Of a stretch of 64,000 bases of DNA, positions 21,875-33,181 are shown one piece after another. The stretch's first letter is position 1, and each line of letters begins with the position of its first letter. The translations under genes and the position numbers were made by a program. Source of the stretch: Phaseolus vulgaris (taxonomy: Eukaryota > Streptophyta > Magnoliopsida > Fabales > Fabaceae); contig NC_023749.2 of NCBI RefSeq assembly GCF_000499845.2, positions 9,344,013-9,408,012 of the forward strand, read 5' to 3'. A model generated the notes under the pieces. That model had not been told where the DNA came from, made no database searches, and saw only the letters and a list, made by a program, of their open reading frames with translations.

Positions 21875-24511
21875 ATAATAATAACAATGAAAAAAAATTA
21901 TTTAATTTTTTTAGGAATTTTACATTATAAACCCACGCTATTTATCATTAACTTAATCATATATTAAGTTAGAATTACCTCAAGTTATACCTTTGATTAT
22001 AGTTAATTATATGTATTCAAATATATTCTATATGTACCTGATTTCTTGAGATAAAAAGACATTCACATTTTATTGAGATCACCTTAACTAATTAAATATA
22101 AAAGGATAACTGTTTATAAAAGAAAACCTGATTAATTAATTATTCAACAATTATACAATTTATTTTCATAAATTTTCAAAACCGGGTGAACAACTTTTAA
22201 TATATCTTTTTGTAGAGATATATTTATCAATAAAATTCAAGTGAACCGAAACTCTTTACACATTTATTCTAAATTTTTTCAATATAATTTATCTTACATA
22301 TGAATGCGATAATATTAAGAATCTAAGAGATTGGGGGTCTCACATTTAAATAGAAAAGGACTTACAAATAGTTTTTATGAGTTTATTTATACACGAATGA
22401 ATGAATGAAAATAATAAAAGAATGTATGAATATAAAAGGGTAGAAATAATGTTTATGGAAGACTTGTCACTGTTAGAACAAAGGCCATAGAACTGAGTCC
22501 ACGCGCACAATCCTCCATGAACGTTTCCTTCTTCAAATGTCCTTTTTAAGAGTCACCAAGCACATCATTAACATTCATATGCATAAACCTCGTTTCTCAT
22601 TGTCCCTGCCTTCTTCAGCCGAAATTATTGAATTCCAAATGCTTGAACAACACACACAAACACTCACATTTCTAGAAATCCGAAACCAAGAACAACCTAT
22701 GTTGTTTCGTGATTGAAGTGTGTAAGGTATTGTTGGTTTGTTCAAAATAGTTGTCCGCAATTAAAGGGTACAACATAGTCTTAGTGGAGGGTGATGGAGA
22801 GAAAGAATGACCAATTAATTAGTGCTTTGCCTGGACTAAAAAATGTTCAAACGTTTCTTCTTCAATCGCGTAATCATTATCAAGAGTTTTTAATCTATTC
22901 TTGCACAGATTAATTTGTAGAATTAACACATATCTTTGTTGAGCTAATTAAAGTTAACCCTAAAGTCTCACTAATCAGTGCACCCTCTTCTCTAGAATTT
23001 TTGTGTTTGAATCATTCCTCTCCTTTTTTTAAGTATACACTGAAACCAGATAATTGATATTATTTCAACAGATTCATGACAACACAATTAATCAAAATAA
23101 TTTTGAAAACAATGATAATAACACTAATTTTAAATCAATTTCATAAATCGACTGTATTGTCATAATTAATATAAGATTAATTATATTATATTCGTATCAG
23201 TATAAGTTCATATGTATAAAGTTTGAGATGGATAAAAAATATATTTTATAATATTTATTGTTCTCAATTACTAAAACTAAACTTATCATTACAGACATGA
23301 GAAGATAATTATTGATGAAATGATAAAAATCATCCCAACAAAATTAGAGGAAAAACCCTATCGACTATATAAAAGAAAATATCATAAAATAACGTTTGAT
23401 TAAAATTATTCTCCAAAAACTTTGACAATGTCATGGTAAGAATACTCATTTACAAGTTTATTTATTATAAGAAAATGGAAATACTTTTAGGTATATTTTA
23501 TTGGAATGTGTTAATCAGTTTTGTAAGAGTATTACAAATTAAAAGAAAACATGTTTCCTTTTTTATTGTGTTCTTATGAGATTTTCCATAAATTATATTT
23601 AATCAAATATGTTTTCTTAAAATACCATCATTGTTATATTTTTGAAAATATAATTTCTGAAAAATTATTATGTCTTGAAACAAGTGATCCTCCATCTTCA
23701 TACTCTTTTTTTTTTCCTTTTGTGTTCCCTACGTACAGTTAGGTTTCAATGAAAAGGGTCATGCTAGCTAGGCCATAGCTATAAAATATCAATATTTTAT
23801 TTATTCTCTAATGATTTTTATTAAATCCTTTTTTAAATATTATATTAAAGCATTGAGTACAAGCAACAACACTCATTATAAAAAAAAAAAAAAAAAAAAA
23901 AACCTGATGCAACATTATCTTACTGAGTCTCTTGATTCATTTTTAAATTCTTCGACAGGTGCCAATAGATCAACAAATATTACTAAACCTTTATGTAAAA
24001 AAAGTATATAGTTAAACCTATTTATCATCGATGGTTTTTTCAGAACTTTGAATTGGATTGGCAATGCTTTGTGAGATGAGAAAGTGAGATATGAAATTGA
24101 CTAAACGAAAATGGCCACTTGTTGAACAAATAACTTAGTCAAAATTTCAAGGTTCTATTATGATTTTAATTTCAAAATCACTTAATATAGACATGTTATA
24201 TTTATATATATTTCAACTTCAAATCTAATCTTCTTAAATAATTCATGTTTATTTATTATTTTTTTATAAATAAAAACTTTAAATTTATTGAAATCAAATT
24301 TTAATTGAAATACATTTATTTGAAACTTAGAATATTATTAAAATCAAGTTTTCAATTGAAATATTGTATATTTTGAAACTTAGAGAGTTTTATCATGAAT
24401 TTATCCTTACAAGACATCTTAAATAATTAAAGGATAAAAGTGTATTTAAATTATTATTTATTTTAAATTTTATAAAAGACTATTTAATTTATTAGAACAA
24501 AATAAAAATAT
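21875..24511. other. Intergenic sequence without a recognisable gene
   Basis: Mostly AT-rich. The stretch 22440-22800 is less AT-rich and more complex than its surroundings and could be part of an untranslated exon or an old element, but it has no coding potential I recognise. A run of about 22 A lies at 23881-23902. Confidence 0.4.
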
Positions 24512-24877
24512 AACTACAAGAAAATCATTGATTAGAAACCAATTTTAGAGATAGAAAATAATTAGTTACTATAGTGACTAAATTAGAGACTATTTTGGAG
24601 ATTAAATTTTTTTTTGTTTGTAAATTAGTTTCTATTACCGTTAAAGGTTTATAAATTGGTATTTAATTAGCTATCAAGGTTTTTGCTACCACCAAATTTA
24701 GAATCTAAATAATTGGTAATTAAAACCTTATGAACTAATTAGATACCATTTTAGAAACTATTTAACAATAATATAAGCTAATTTAGAAACCAAAATATTT
24801 TTTAGTCTCCAAAAACAATCTCTGGTCACTATAACAATTAATTATTTTTTGTATCTAAAATTATTTTGTTTGTAGTG
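24512..24877. mobile_element. CACTA-type foldback MITE, copy 3 (366 bp)
   Basis: It starts AACTACAAGAAAATCATTGA (first base changed from C) and ends TTTGTAGTG, with TAT on both sides (24509-24511 and 24878-24880). The interior shares long blocks with copies 1 and 4, such as AACAATAATATAAGCTAATT and AATAATTGGTAATTAAAA. Confidence 0.75.
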
Positions 24878-24880
24878 TAT

Positions 24881-26542
24881 GTTTTTCTTACAAAAATATA
24901 TGTGTATAATTTATTTATTTAAAATTTGGATATGTGTGAAAGTTTGTTTTTAAAATTTGATCAAAAGTGGAAATAGTTATTAATGTAAATTAAAATAGGT
25001 ATTGGTTGGTATAAGATTTTGTGTTTGAAATGTAGTTAAGGTTATATTAATGTGAAAAGTAAAAATGTTGGATGGTAGTGGAAGTTGACATCATAACCTT
25101 GCATCATGGTGGTAGGTCAGGACTTAAATTAATTAGTGGCATACTTCTATCACATTCCAAAATTATATTAATAACAAATAAACCAAATTTTTCACTTAAT
25201 ATTGGAAGCATTTTCTACGTTACAGACCTTGACTCAACTATCATCAACATTTGGCAGTTTTGAGCAGTTGGGATTGTGAATGGGAGAATACCAACCAATT
25301 TCAAATCAAAGACCTCAACTTTAGAACTTAATTAAACCCTATGTATTTTATTTTCTTCTTCATATATCAATCAGATCTCATTTTTTATTATAAAGTTCCC
25401 ATGACTTCTGAAAGTAAATTCATTCATTTATTTACAAATAATATATTATGATTAAATATTTTTTTTTATTATGCTATAACATCAAATTGATTTTTGTTCT
25501 ATCTAAACTTTAGACCATCCAGATACTTATAGTATCAAAAATATTGAATTGGTCATTTTGTATAATTATTAATTTTTTTTAAAGATTGATTTTTTTTCAA
25601 GATTTATTGTTATTTTGATTACATATTGGTGGTAATTACTTTCAATGAGTTTGATAAATTAGAACTTCAAATTGAACAAATTTTATATAGAGAAAAAATT
25701 ATTTCTATCATTTTCATATTATAAGTACTTAAATGATCTAAAGTTTAAACCAGGACAAAAATTAATTTTGTATTATAATACAGGGACTAAAAACAAATTT
25801 TACCCTATATTTTATTATAAAGTCACTTCAAATTTTCTTTTATGAAAATGAAAGTTTTTTTAAAAATATATTGTAACTACAATATTAAAGTATGTATTAA
25901 TTAATGTCACTACTTTGAATTTTGATTCCACATTTTGGTCATTTTCCAAATCACAAAACTTGATGACTTCAAAATCCTCATCATTGCTATGAACCTTTCA
26001 AGTAACTAGCGTCTTGAGAGAAAAATGAAAATGAAAGAAAAGTTAAGTGATTTATAACTTAGTGTGAATTGGGAAGTGTCTTGAATTGCCTCACCAACCC
26101 AATCACTTTCTCTTTACGCGGAAATTTTCCAAAGTCAATCTTAACAATTCTTCATTTTATGTAACCTTTTTTCTCTAGCCACATCTTAATGCACAAAACA
26201 CCCAAATAAAGATGTTTATTATACTATTCTAGGCGGTGAGAAGGTGTGATCTAAGACAGGATGAGTAGTCTCGGATGATAATCTTGAAATAAAATTGAGT
26301 AAGACAGATTACTAACAAAAATGATCTCGAATCAAAATCGAAAATATAATCTATATTATGGATGACTTTAAGGATCACGACCTCAACCATCCTAAATCAT
26401 TGATGTAATTTTCGTTAACTGATTATCATAGTTCAAAATTTCTAAATATCATTTTATATTTCTTATCATTTCATCTAATCAAGAAAATTGATATCTATAA
26501 ATTTAAAGAAAATCATAATAAAAAATATCAAATTTTGAATAT
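24881..26542. other. Intergenic sequence without a recognisable gene
   Basis: AT-rich; no domain, RNA or bounded repeat was recognised. The ORF at 25072-25263 has no recognisable family. Confidence 0.4.
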
Positions 26543-26545
26543 TTA

Positions 26546-26926
26546 CACTAAAAAAAATCATAAAATAGAAATTAATTTTGAATGACAAAAAATAATTAGT
26601 GACTAAATTAGAGACCAATTTAGAGACTAAATTTTTTTTGTTTCTAAATTAGTTTCTATTATTGCTAAATGATTTCTAAATTGGTATCTAATTAACAACC
26701 AATGTTTTTGCTACCAAATTTAGAAATTAAATAATTGGTAGTTAAAATTTTGGTTGCTAATTAGATACTAATTTTAGAAACTATTTAACAATAATAGAAA
26801 CTAATTTAGAAACCAATTTTTTTTTTAATTTCTAAAATGGTCTCTAATTTAGTTACTATTACAACTAATTAGTTTGATTTCTAAAAATTGGCTTATATTT
26901 CATAATTTTCTAATTTTCTTGTAGTG
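26546..26926. mobile_element. CACTA-type foldback MITE, copy 4 (381 bp)
   Basis: It starts CACTAAAAAAAATCATAAAA and ends TTTTCTTGTAGTG. TTA flanks both sides (26543-26545 and 26927-26929). It shows strong internal fold-back and is close to copy 1 in sequence (for example TTTCTAAATTAGTTTCTATT and its complement). Confidence 0.78.
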
Positions 26927-26929
26927 TTA

Positions 26930-27907
26930 TAGATATGATTTCAGATAAATATCTAAAAAGTTCATTATACTCATCCCAAAAACTTATAAACACATTTGAA
27001 TCCTAAACACTAAACATTTACAAACTACAAATAAAATACAAATTTTTTCAAAAACATATTAAGTATTAATAATTCATATCAATAAATCAAATAACACAGG
27101 AAAAAAAAAGTTTCATGTGGGGAGCACATACACTAAGATTAGTCAAAACGCGTTCAAGTTTTCTAAAACTCCTCTCGTTTTCAAATTTTGTGTGTGCTCA
27201 CATTTCAACTCGTATAATGGGCAAGACAAAAATAGGGTTCTTAGTTTGTCAAATGGTATGTGACCAAACCTTGTGATAGCTTTTGACCAATAGACTTTGT
27301 ATGAGAATTTGTAAATTAGGTTAAACGACTTAAATTCCTTTTGGTTAACTGAAGCTGAAAATTGTAAGAATTTATATATGTTCCTCTAAAACAATAAGAG
27401 GAGCACAAGAAATGTCATACTTTTTGTTCAACACAAAGTGCTTCTAAGATTGGTTGGAAAACTTTAGCTTCTTAACACAAATTGTTGGAAATTGAGGAGT
27501 AGAGAAGTGCCAAGTGATATATGTAAAAGATATAGAAAATAATTTTTTAAGAATTAAAAATTATTAGAATTTTTAATTCATAAATAAGTGGAAATTAACT
27601 TTTTATATGGTCAAAATGAAAATAAAGCATTATATATTAATGGTTAATTAACTATGATGAAGATACTAAACCTTCTCAGTTGATCGAAATTAAACATCTC
27701 ACTTTAAGAAAGTATAACAATAATAAAATATTATTTATAAATATTTTAAGAGTTGCAGTTAGAGAGTAAATAATGTTAATTATATTACAAAATCCATTTA
27801 CTTTGTTTCTCATTCTGGGTGAAGCTTAATCTTTCTTTGCAAATAATATGGGCTCACATCAACTTATAATTGGGTTTAGCCCAAATGCCCAACCAAATGC
27901 ACTTCAG
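26930..27907. other. Intergenic sequence without a recognisable gene
   Basis: No gene, RNA or bounded repeat was identified. Confidence 0.4.
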
Positions 27908-28505
27908 TTAAAGTTAAGGCTTCTTCTTCCTGTACCCCTACATTTTTCTTCCTGCACCCCACAATTTTCTAAATCCCGAAACTGGCCTTGATCTTTTATT
28001 TGAAAAAGGGCACCGTGGTTACTGGAAATCAGGATCTGGGAGTGTGCTATGGATTCATCAATCCGGAACTGAATCATTTTTTTTCGAATGAGGGGGTGTT
28101 CCGGAAACAAATTTTGCATAAATTATTGATTTACGGATTGTTGAATCCGGAAGCCTAATTCTATTATGGATTGGTAGATTCAGAATGTTTTTTTTTAATT
28201 ATGGATTTCTGAATTTGAAATGTATATTTATGTCGGTGGATCCAGAATGCTTTTTTTTTAATGATAGATTTTTTAATGTGAAATGCATATTTTGAATTAT
28301 GGATTGGTGGATCCAAAATTTTAATGGAAGTGCCAATCCAAAAAATTTCTAGATTTCATAATTCAGAATGCAAAAAAATGAATACAGTTCAAGTGCATTT
28401 TAGAGTTTTTAAAAAAATAGAGATAATTTGGTCTTTACATAACATTGTGTGGGTGCAAGAAGAAAAATGTAGGAGTGCAGGAAGAAACTGCCTAAAGTTA
28501 AAAAG
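27908..28505. mobile_element. Non-coding element with about 60-bp terminal inverted repeats
   Basis: The left end (GTTAAGGCTTCTTCTTCCTG...CATTTTTCTTCCTGCACCCC) is matched in inverse orientation by the right end (GTGGGTGCAAGAAGAAAAATGTAGGAGTG...CTGCCTAAAGTTA). The centre holds about four diverged direct repeats of a unit containing TATGGATTGGTGGATCCAGAATG. ORFs at 27904-28119 and 28324-28572 merely read across the inverted ends. The superfamily is not determined. Related sequence (CTGCATTCC, CTACACCCC motifs) recurs at about 29010-29110 and 29500-29590. Confidence 0.6.
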
Positions 28506-30426
28506 GACATATCATTTCTTTTTGCACGTCCATAATTTTCATGTGCACCCCATGAGAGTAGTTGAAAGATAAAAATACCCTTATGAAACTTATATTTTAG
28601 CCTTACTTTTTCTCATCTTCTCCACTCACTCTCCATTTCTCCTTTACTATTTTTGTTGTTTCTCATTTACTCTTTCTTCACTTCACCATGAATCTTGGAT
28701 TGAGAGTACTCACTCTACACTTCAAGTATCACCACCACCAAGTTCTTCCTACACCCAATCATTTTTAACATATACCAAACATAATTTTTTATTTCCAAAA
28801 ATGCCTTTCATTTTGAAAATGAAAATTTGGAATTAAAAATAATACATTCTCTGGAAAAGTATATCCGAAATTCAAAATTCAAAATCCGAATAAAAAAATT
28901 CCATAATACATATAATTTGTTCTAAAAAAAAATTCCAAAAACATTCCAGAAAAGAGGATTCATAATGTTTTATTTATTTAAAGATATCTTTGTCTTTTCA
29001 TACTGAAATTGGGTTCTGATGCAGGAAGTAATTGCCCACAAATATAAGGGTTTTTTTTCCTGCATTCCAACAAATTTTTCCCTACAACCCATTATTTTAG
29101 AAAGGAACTGTTTTACCCATTTTAAAAATGATTTTTGAATTATTTTTTTGAAAAGTTTTCAGAACATACTTTCTGGAATTTATGAAATATATTTTCAAAA
29201 AACATTCTCTCTAACAAAAATTTTGGAATAAACTTTTCAAAATATATTATATACGTTTCAGAATATGTTTTCCAGAATATTTTTTTTAAAATATATTCTA
29301 AAAAGAATTCTATGGAATAATGACAAATTAGATGGAATATTTTAATCATTTTACCTAATTGATGGGTATTGAAGAAAAAACAATTCAAACATAAAATATA
29401 TAAAAAAAACACACTTAAAACATCACTACAAAAGAAAAACAAAACCACCAATCCCCTTCTATTCTCATTCAATACCACTAAGGTAAATTTGAAATGTTAA
29501 AGTTTACAGAGGTGCATATGAAAACTAAGGAGATGCATTGCTTTTTGTAGCCCACAATTTACTTTCTACACCCCATGATTTGAATATACTCTTTCACCGT
29601 CACTTCCACTTGGCTTCATAGATTTTCATCAATAAAATATATTATTTTAATATGAGTTCCAGGAACTCATTTTTTTATATGTCCAACTCACTTCCATGTC
29701 TATAGCATCCACGTTAAAATATTTTTTTTTTTTAATAAGAAACTTTTATTTCTTATAAATGTCCTAAAAGATTTGTGTTATACTAGGACAAATAGTAAAA
29801 GAATTTATGTAAAAGATGTTACTACAATAAAATTTATTTCCAAAATGGATTAATATTGTCATTTTTGTATTAAGTTTTGTTCTAACACCTTTTTTTGCGT
29901 AAATTGTTTTATAATGTTGTTCACATGGACAAAATTGCATTTCGAAACACTATAGTTATAAAAGATAAAGAAAATTAATTTATTTCTATATATAAAAAGA
30001 AAATTTCTTATTATAAGTGTTTTGGAGTACACAAATTGGTTTTTTTCTAATTTTTTTATTTATTTTTTGTTATTTTGTAATTTCAACTGTTAACAAAACA
30101 GTTTTTTAGTTTTAAAAATTATTTATTTATTTTATGTATTGTCATCTAACTATAGTTAAATGTGCACCACGTTATTCGAAGAGAGTGAAGAAAAGAAATT
30201 GATACTCATTTTTTTCAATTGCTATTATACAGTTATGAATTTATAAAATTTGTGATTGACTTTACGTTAACTTTTTTTAATATGATTGATTATAACATAA
30301 TGTTTCTTATTAATTTTTAATTTATTCAAATTAATCCTGAAAATAGTTTGATTTTGAGTTTTGGCCAGTTTGTTTTGAAAACTGCTTTTCTATTTTAAAT
30401 TGATTTTTTTTTAAATTAAAGATATT
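28506..30426. other. Intergenic sequence, possibly older relatives of the preceding element
   Basis: It holds patches similar to the ends of the element at 27908 (around 28510-28570, 29010-29110, 29500-29590) but no clear borders. The minus-strand ORF at 29140-29478 is low in complexity and not supported. Confidence 0.4.
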
Positions 30427-30632
30427 TGTAAATTTATCATATATATAAGTATTATTGACTATGTTTCCTTCCCAGTGGGTAGGTGCACTTAGATTTATGT
30501 GTCTTCTCATGTATATTCATATTTACTAAAATATACTATAAATTTATATGATTAATATAAGTATGCGAATAATAACATTATTTATTCAAATTTTAATATT
30601 AAATATAAATATATATAAATGATAAAAAAATG
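30427..30632 (+). repeat. Dispersed repeat, copy B
   Basis: It begins GTAAATTTATCATATATATA and continues with TAGGTGCACTTAGATTTATG, GTCTTCTCATGTATAT and TTTTAATATTAAATATAA, the same order as at 14945-15160. Confidence 0.6.
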
Positions 30633-30639
30633 CAGATAC

Positions 30640-31716
30640 TATATGTATGCGTATTAATACTCTTTATTTGAAATGTAATAAAATTAATTTCGAAACATTT
30701 TTTAATTTTTTAAATATTTCGTAATGTTAATATTCCCCTTAGCGTTTATCTATATCCCACGATTCAAAATTTGAAATAAATTTTTAAATTATGCATTATG
30801 GAACACAACCTCAAGATATTTATTAAAATACAATAAGCAATCTATAACGGCTGAAAACTCATTCTATGCTGTATAATATAGATGCTTTATAATAAGTGTA
30901 AATTTTTTAAAAATTAATTATTATATTAAAATAAAAAAATAGATTTTATTTTTCTTCTAAAACTCAAAATAAAAATACTTTTATCGTTATTATATTTTTA
31001 TTTTTTTAAAGAAAAAAATTATATAAATAATGTTTAATTTACATAATTAATTTTAGAATTATCATTGTAAAGTATATTTGATTTATGTTTCGGCACATCC
31101 AAAACCCCGTCAACTCTTAAAAATTGATATCAATGATGGTTAATATATACTTGTTCTTTAACTGATTGGATACTCTGTTAAAAAATCTGATTGGATAGAA
31201 ATGTTCTTTAACTCCTCAGTTATAACGTGATTCGATCAGATTCTAAAATAGATGAAAATTGTGAGAGAACATTAAAAAGAATGAATGAATAGAAGAAGGA
31301 GAGATGGAGAGAGAAAAAGAAGAAAAGTTTCACATGTGTGTTGGGTTTTTTTTTTCCTGTTACACATACTTTCTATTATATTTTTTAATTTCATACAAAA
31401 ATATATGAAACCAACAGAGAGATCTTACATGACACTAAGTTTATATATTAGTGAGATACATTTAATTAAACAAACGCCTATTTAATTATTACGATAATGT
31501 AATGAATTAGTTATTAAAAAATATTATCGGTCAAAAGGGACATTATTAAAGTCTGTCAAATAATTTCTATTGTGACAGAATAATAATTTTAAAGATTGGA
31601 GTTAATTATTGGAAATCTAAATTGATGATAACATTTTTAAAATAAATAAAAAATTATTATAAAAAATACTAATTTATTATTTTAAATGAAAAATAGTTAT
31701 TAAATGTCGATTTAGG
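30640..31716. other. AT-rich spacer
   Basis: No gene or bounded repeat was recognised. Confidence 0.4.
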
Positions 31717-31802
31717 CAACATACTAAAAAAATGTTTTAACAGAGGTTGTTTAATCTATGTTTATATAATTTTAGAAATTGATTTAATTAATATATTATT
31801 TT

Positions 31803-32090
31803 AAAACCTCGATAAAATAATGGAGATTTTTTAAATTTTCGTTAAATTTTAAAGATTTATTTTAAAATCTCGGCAAAATAACAAAAGTTTTTTTAACCTT
31901 CGTTGAATTTCAAAGGTTTATTCTAAAACCTCAGCAAAATAACGGAGTTTTTTTATCCTTCGTTAAATTTCAAAGATTTCTTCCAAAACTTTAGCAAAAT
32001 AACAGAGGTTTTCTTAACCTTCATTAAATTACAAATATTTAGTGCAAAACCTCAATAAAACACTTCAGATTTTTAAACTTCAATAAATAA
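31803..32090. repeat. Left subterminal array (about 60-bp units)
   Basis: Nearly five units of the type AAAACCTCRGCAAAATAACG followed by GAGTTTTTTTAACCTTCGTT and AAATTTCAAAGATTT, with mismatches. Confidence 0.7.
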
Positions 32091-32836
32091 ATAATTAAAA
32101 ACTATATAGTTTTAATATATTTTATAACTAAATTTTCTAAAATTTTGAAAGTGTAACTTTACATTACAAATAAGTTTTCTAAAGTTTCAAAAATTTATTT
32201 TAAAAGAAAAATAACCTTGGATAATAAGTATTTCAACAACTAATCTTGGATAATAAGTATTTCAATAGTATTTGCATATTTCTTATGGTTTGCGTATTCT
32301 TATGATTGATGGTAGTTGGTTTATATAATTCCTAGTTTTCCTTGTTTTAGCTTTTGATGTACGTATATTTTATGTATAATTTTTGTTTTAGTTATAATTG
32401 TTAAAATTTAATTCTCATAATTTTTAAATATTTTAAATTAAGGCCTTTATTTTAATATTCATCCAATAATTAATTCATTGTGAAAGTGAGAAGTAATAAA
32501 GTTAATTTCTCTTCGCAATATGTTCTTGTAATCTTTGAAGCCCTTTGAAGCCCACATCTGACAAATAATACAATTATTTAGGATATATAAAGTTGGGGTA
32601 GTAAGGTGATGGAAGAAGCAATATTGGAGTAAGAAGAAAATTGTGTCTTATCTAGTGTTTTTTCTCCTTATAAATGATAGACATAAGTGTGGTTGAATTG
32701 TGATTACTTGCTAGGACTGTCGTTAGTGGCCATTGAGTCTGTGTCGGAAAACAATGTGCCTATTGTGGAAGAGAGAAGTCAAAAGGATAGTTAGAGATGA
32801 TCGAAAAGGGGGTTGAAGGTTATTTCAAACGACAAG

Positions 32837-33022
32837 CCATTTTACGAAAATTTTAAAACTCGTGGTATTTTACGGAGGTTTTTAAACTAATGGTATTTTA
32901 CGGAGGTTTTTAAATCCATGGTATTTGACAGACATTTTTAAACCCATGGTATTTTACGGAGGTTTTGAAACCAATAGTGTTTTACGGAGATTCTTAAATC
33001 TATGGTATTTAATAGGAGTTCT
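32837..33022. repeat. Right subterminal array (28-bp units)
   Basis: Six to seven units of the type GTATTTTACGGAGGTTTTTA followed by AACCCATG, diverging towards the outer end. Confidence 0.75.
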
Positions 33023-33181
33023 AAAAAACTTTTCCTGAGGTTTAAAAAACCTCGAGGAACACGTTCCCCAAGGATGGTTTAGCGGGGTAAACTGCAACTT
33101 TGGGTAAACGACTTAATAGAGGTTTTAATCATGGATAATGTAAAAATAAACCCCCGTTAAAACCATTTTTTCTTGTAGTAG

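Larger units (their letters stand above)
31717..33181. mobile_element. Non-autonomous CACTA-like element with subterminal arrays (about 1.46 kb)
   Basis: The left end (CATACTAAAAAAATGTTTTA then ACAGAGGTTGTTTA) is matched by the complement of the right end (CTACTACAAGAAAAAATGG then TTTTAACGGGGGTTTA). Inside each end lies an array of short tandem units: about 60-bp units at 31803-32090 and 28-bp units at 32837-33022. Both are built around AAACCTC/GAGGTTT. Arrays near the ends are the usual transposase-binding layout of CACTA elements. The middle (32300-32830) has no recognisable protein. The target duplication was not resolved. Confidence 0.6.

Noticed and set aside
22440..22800. Possible exon or non-coding RNA in a more complex stretch
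   Set aside because: No frame, splice pattern or stable family match could be supported by eye, so it was left as intergenic.
29140..29478. 112-codon minus-strand ORF
   Set aside because: Composition follows AT-rich repeats (long Phe/Leu/Ile runs); no domain and no exon context.
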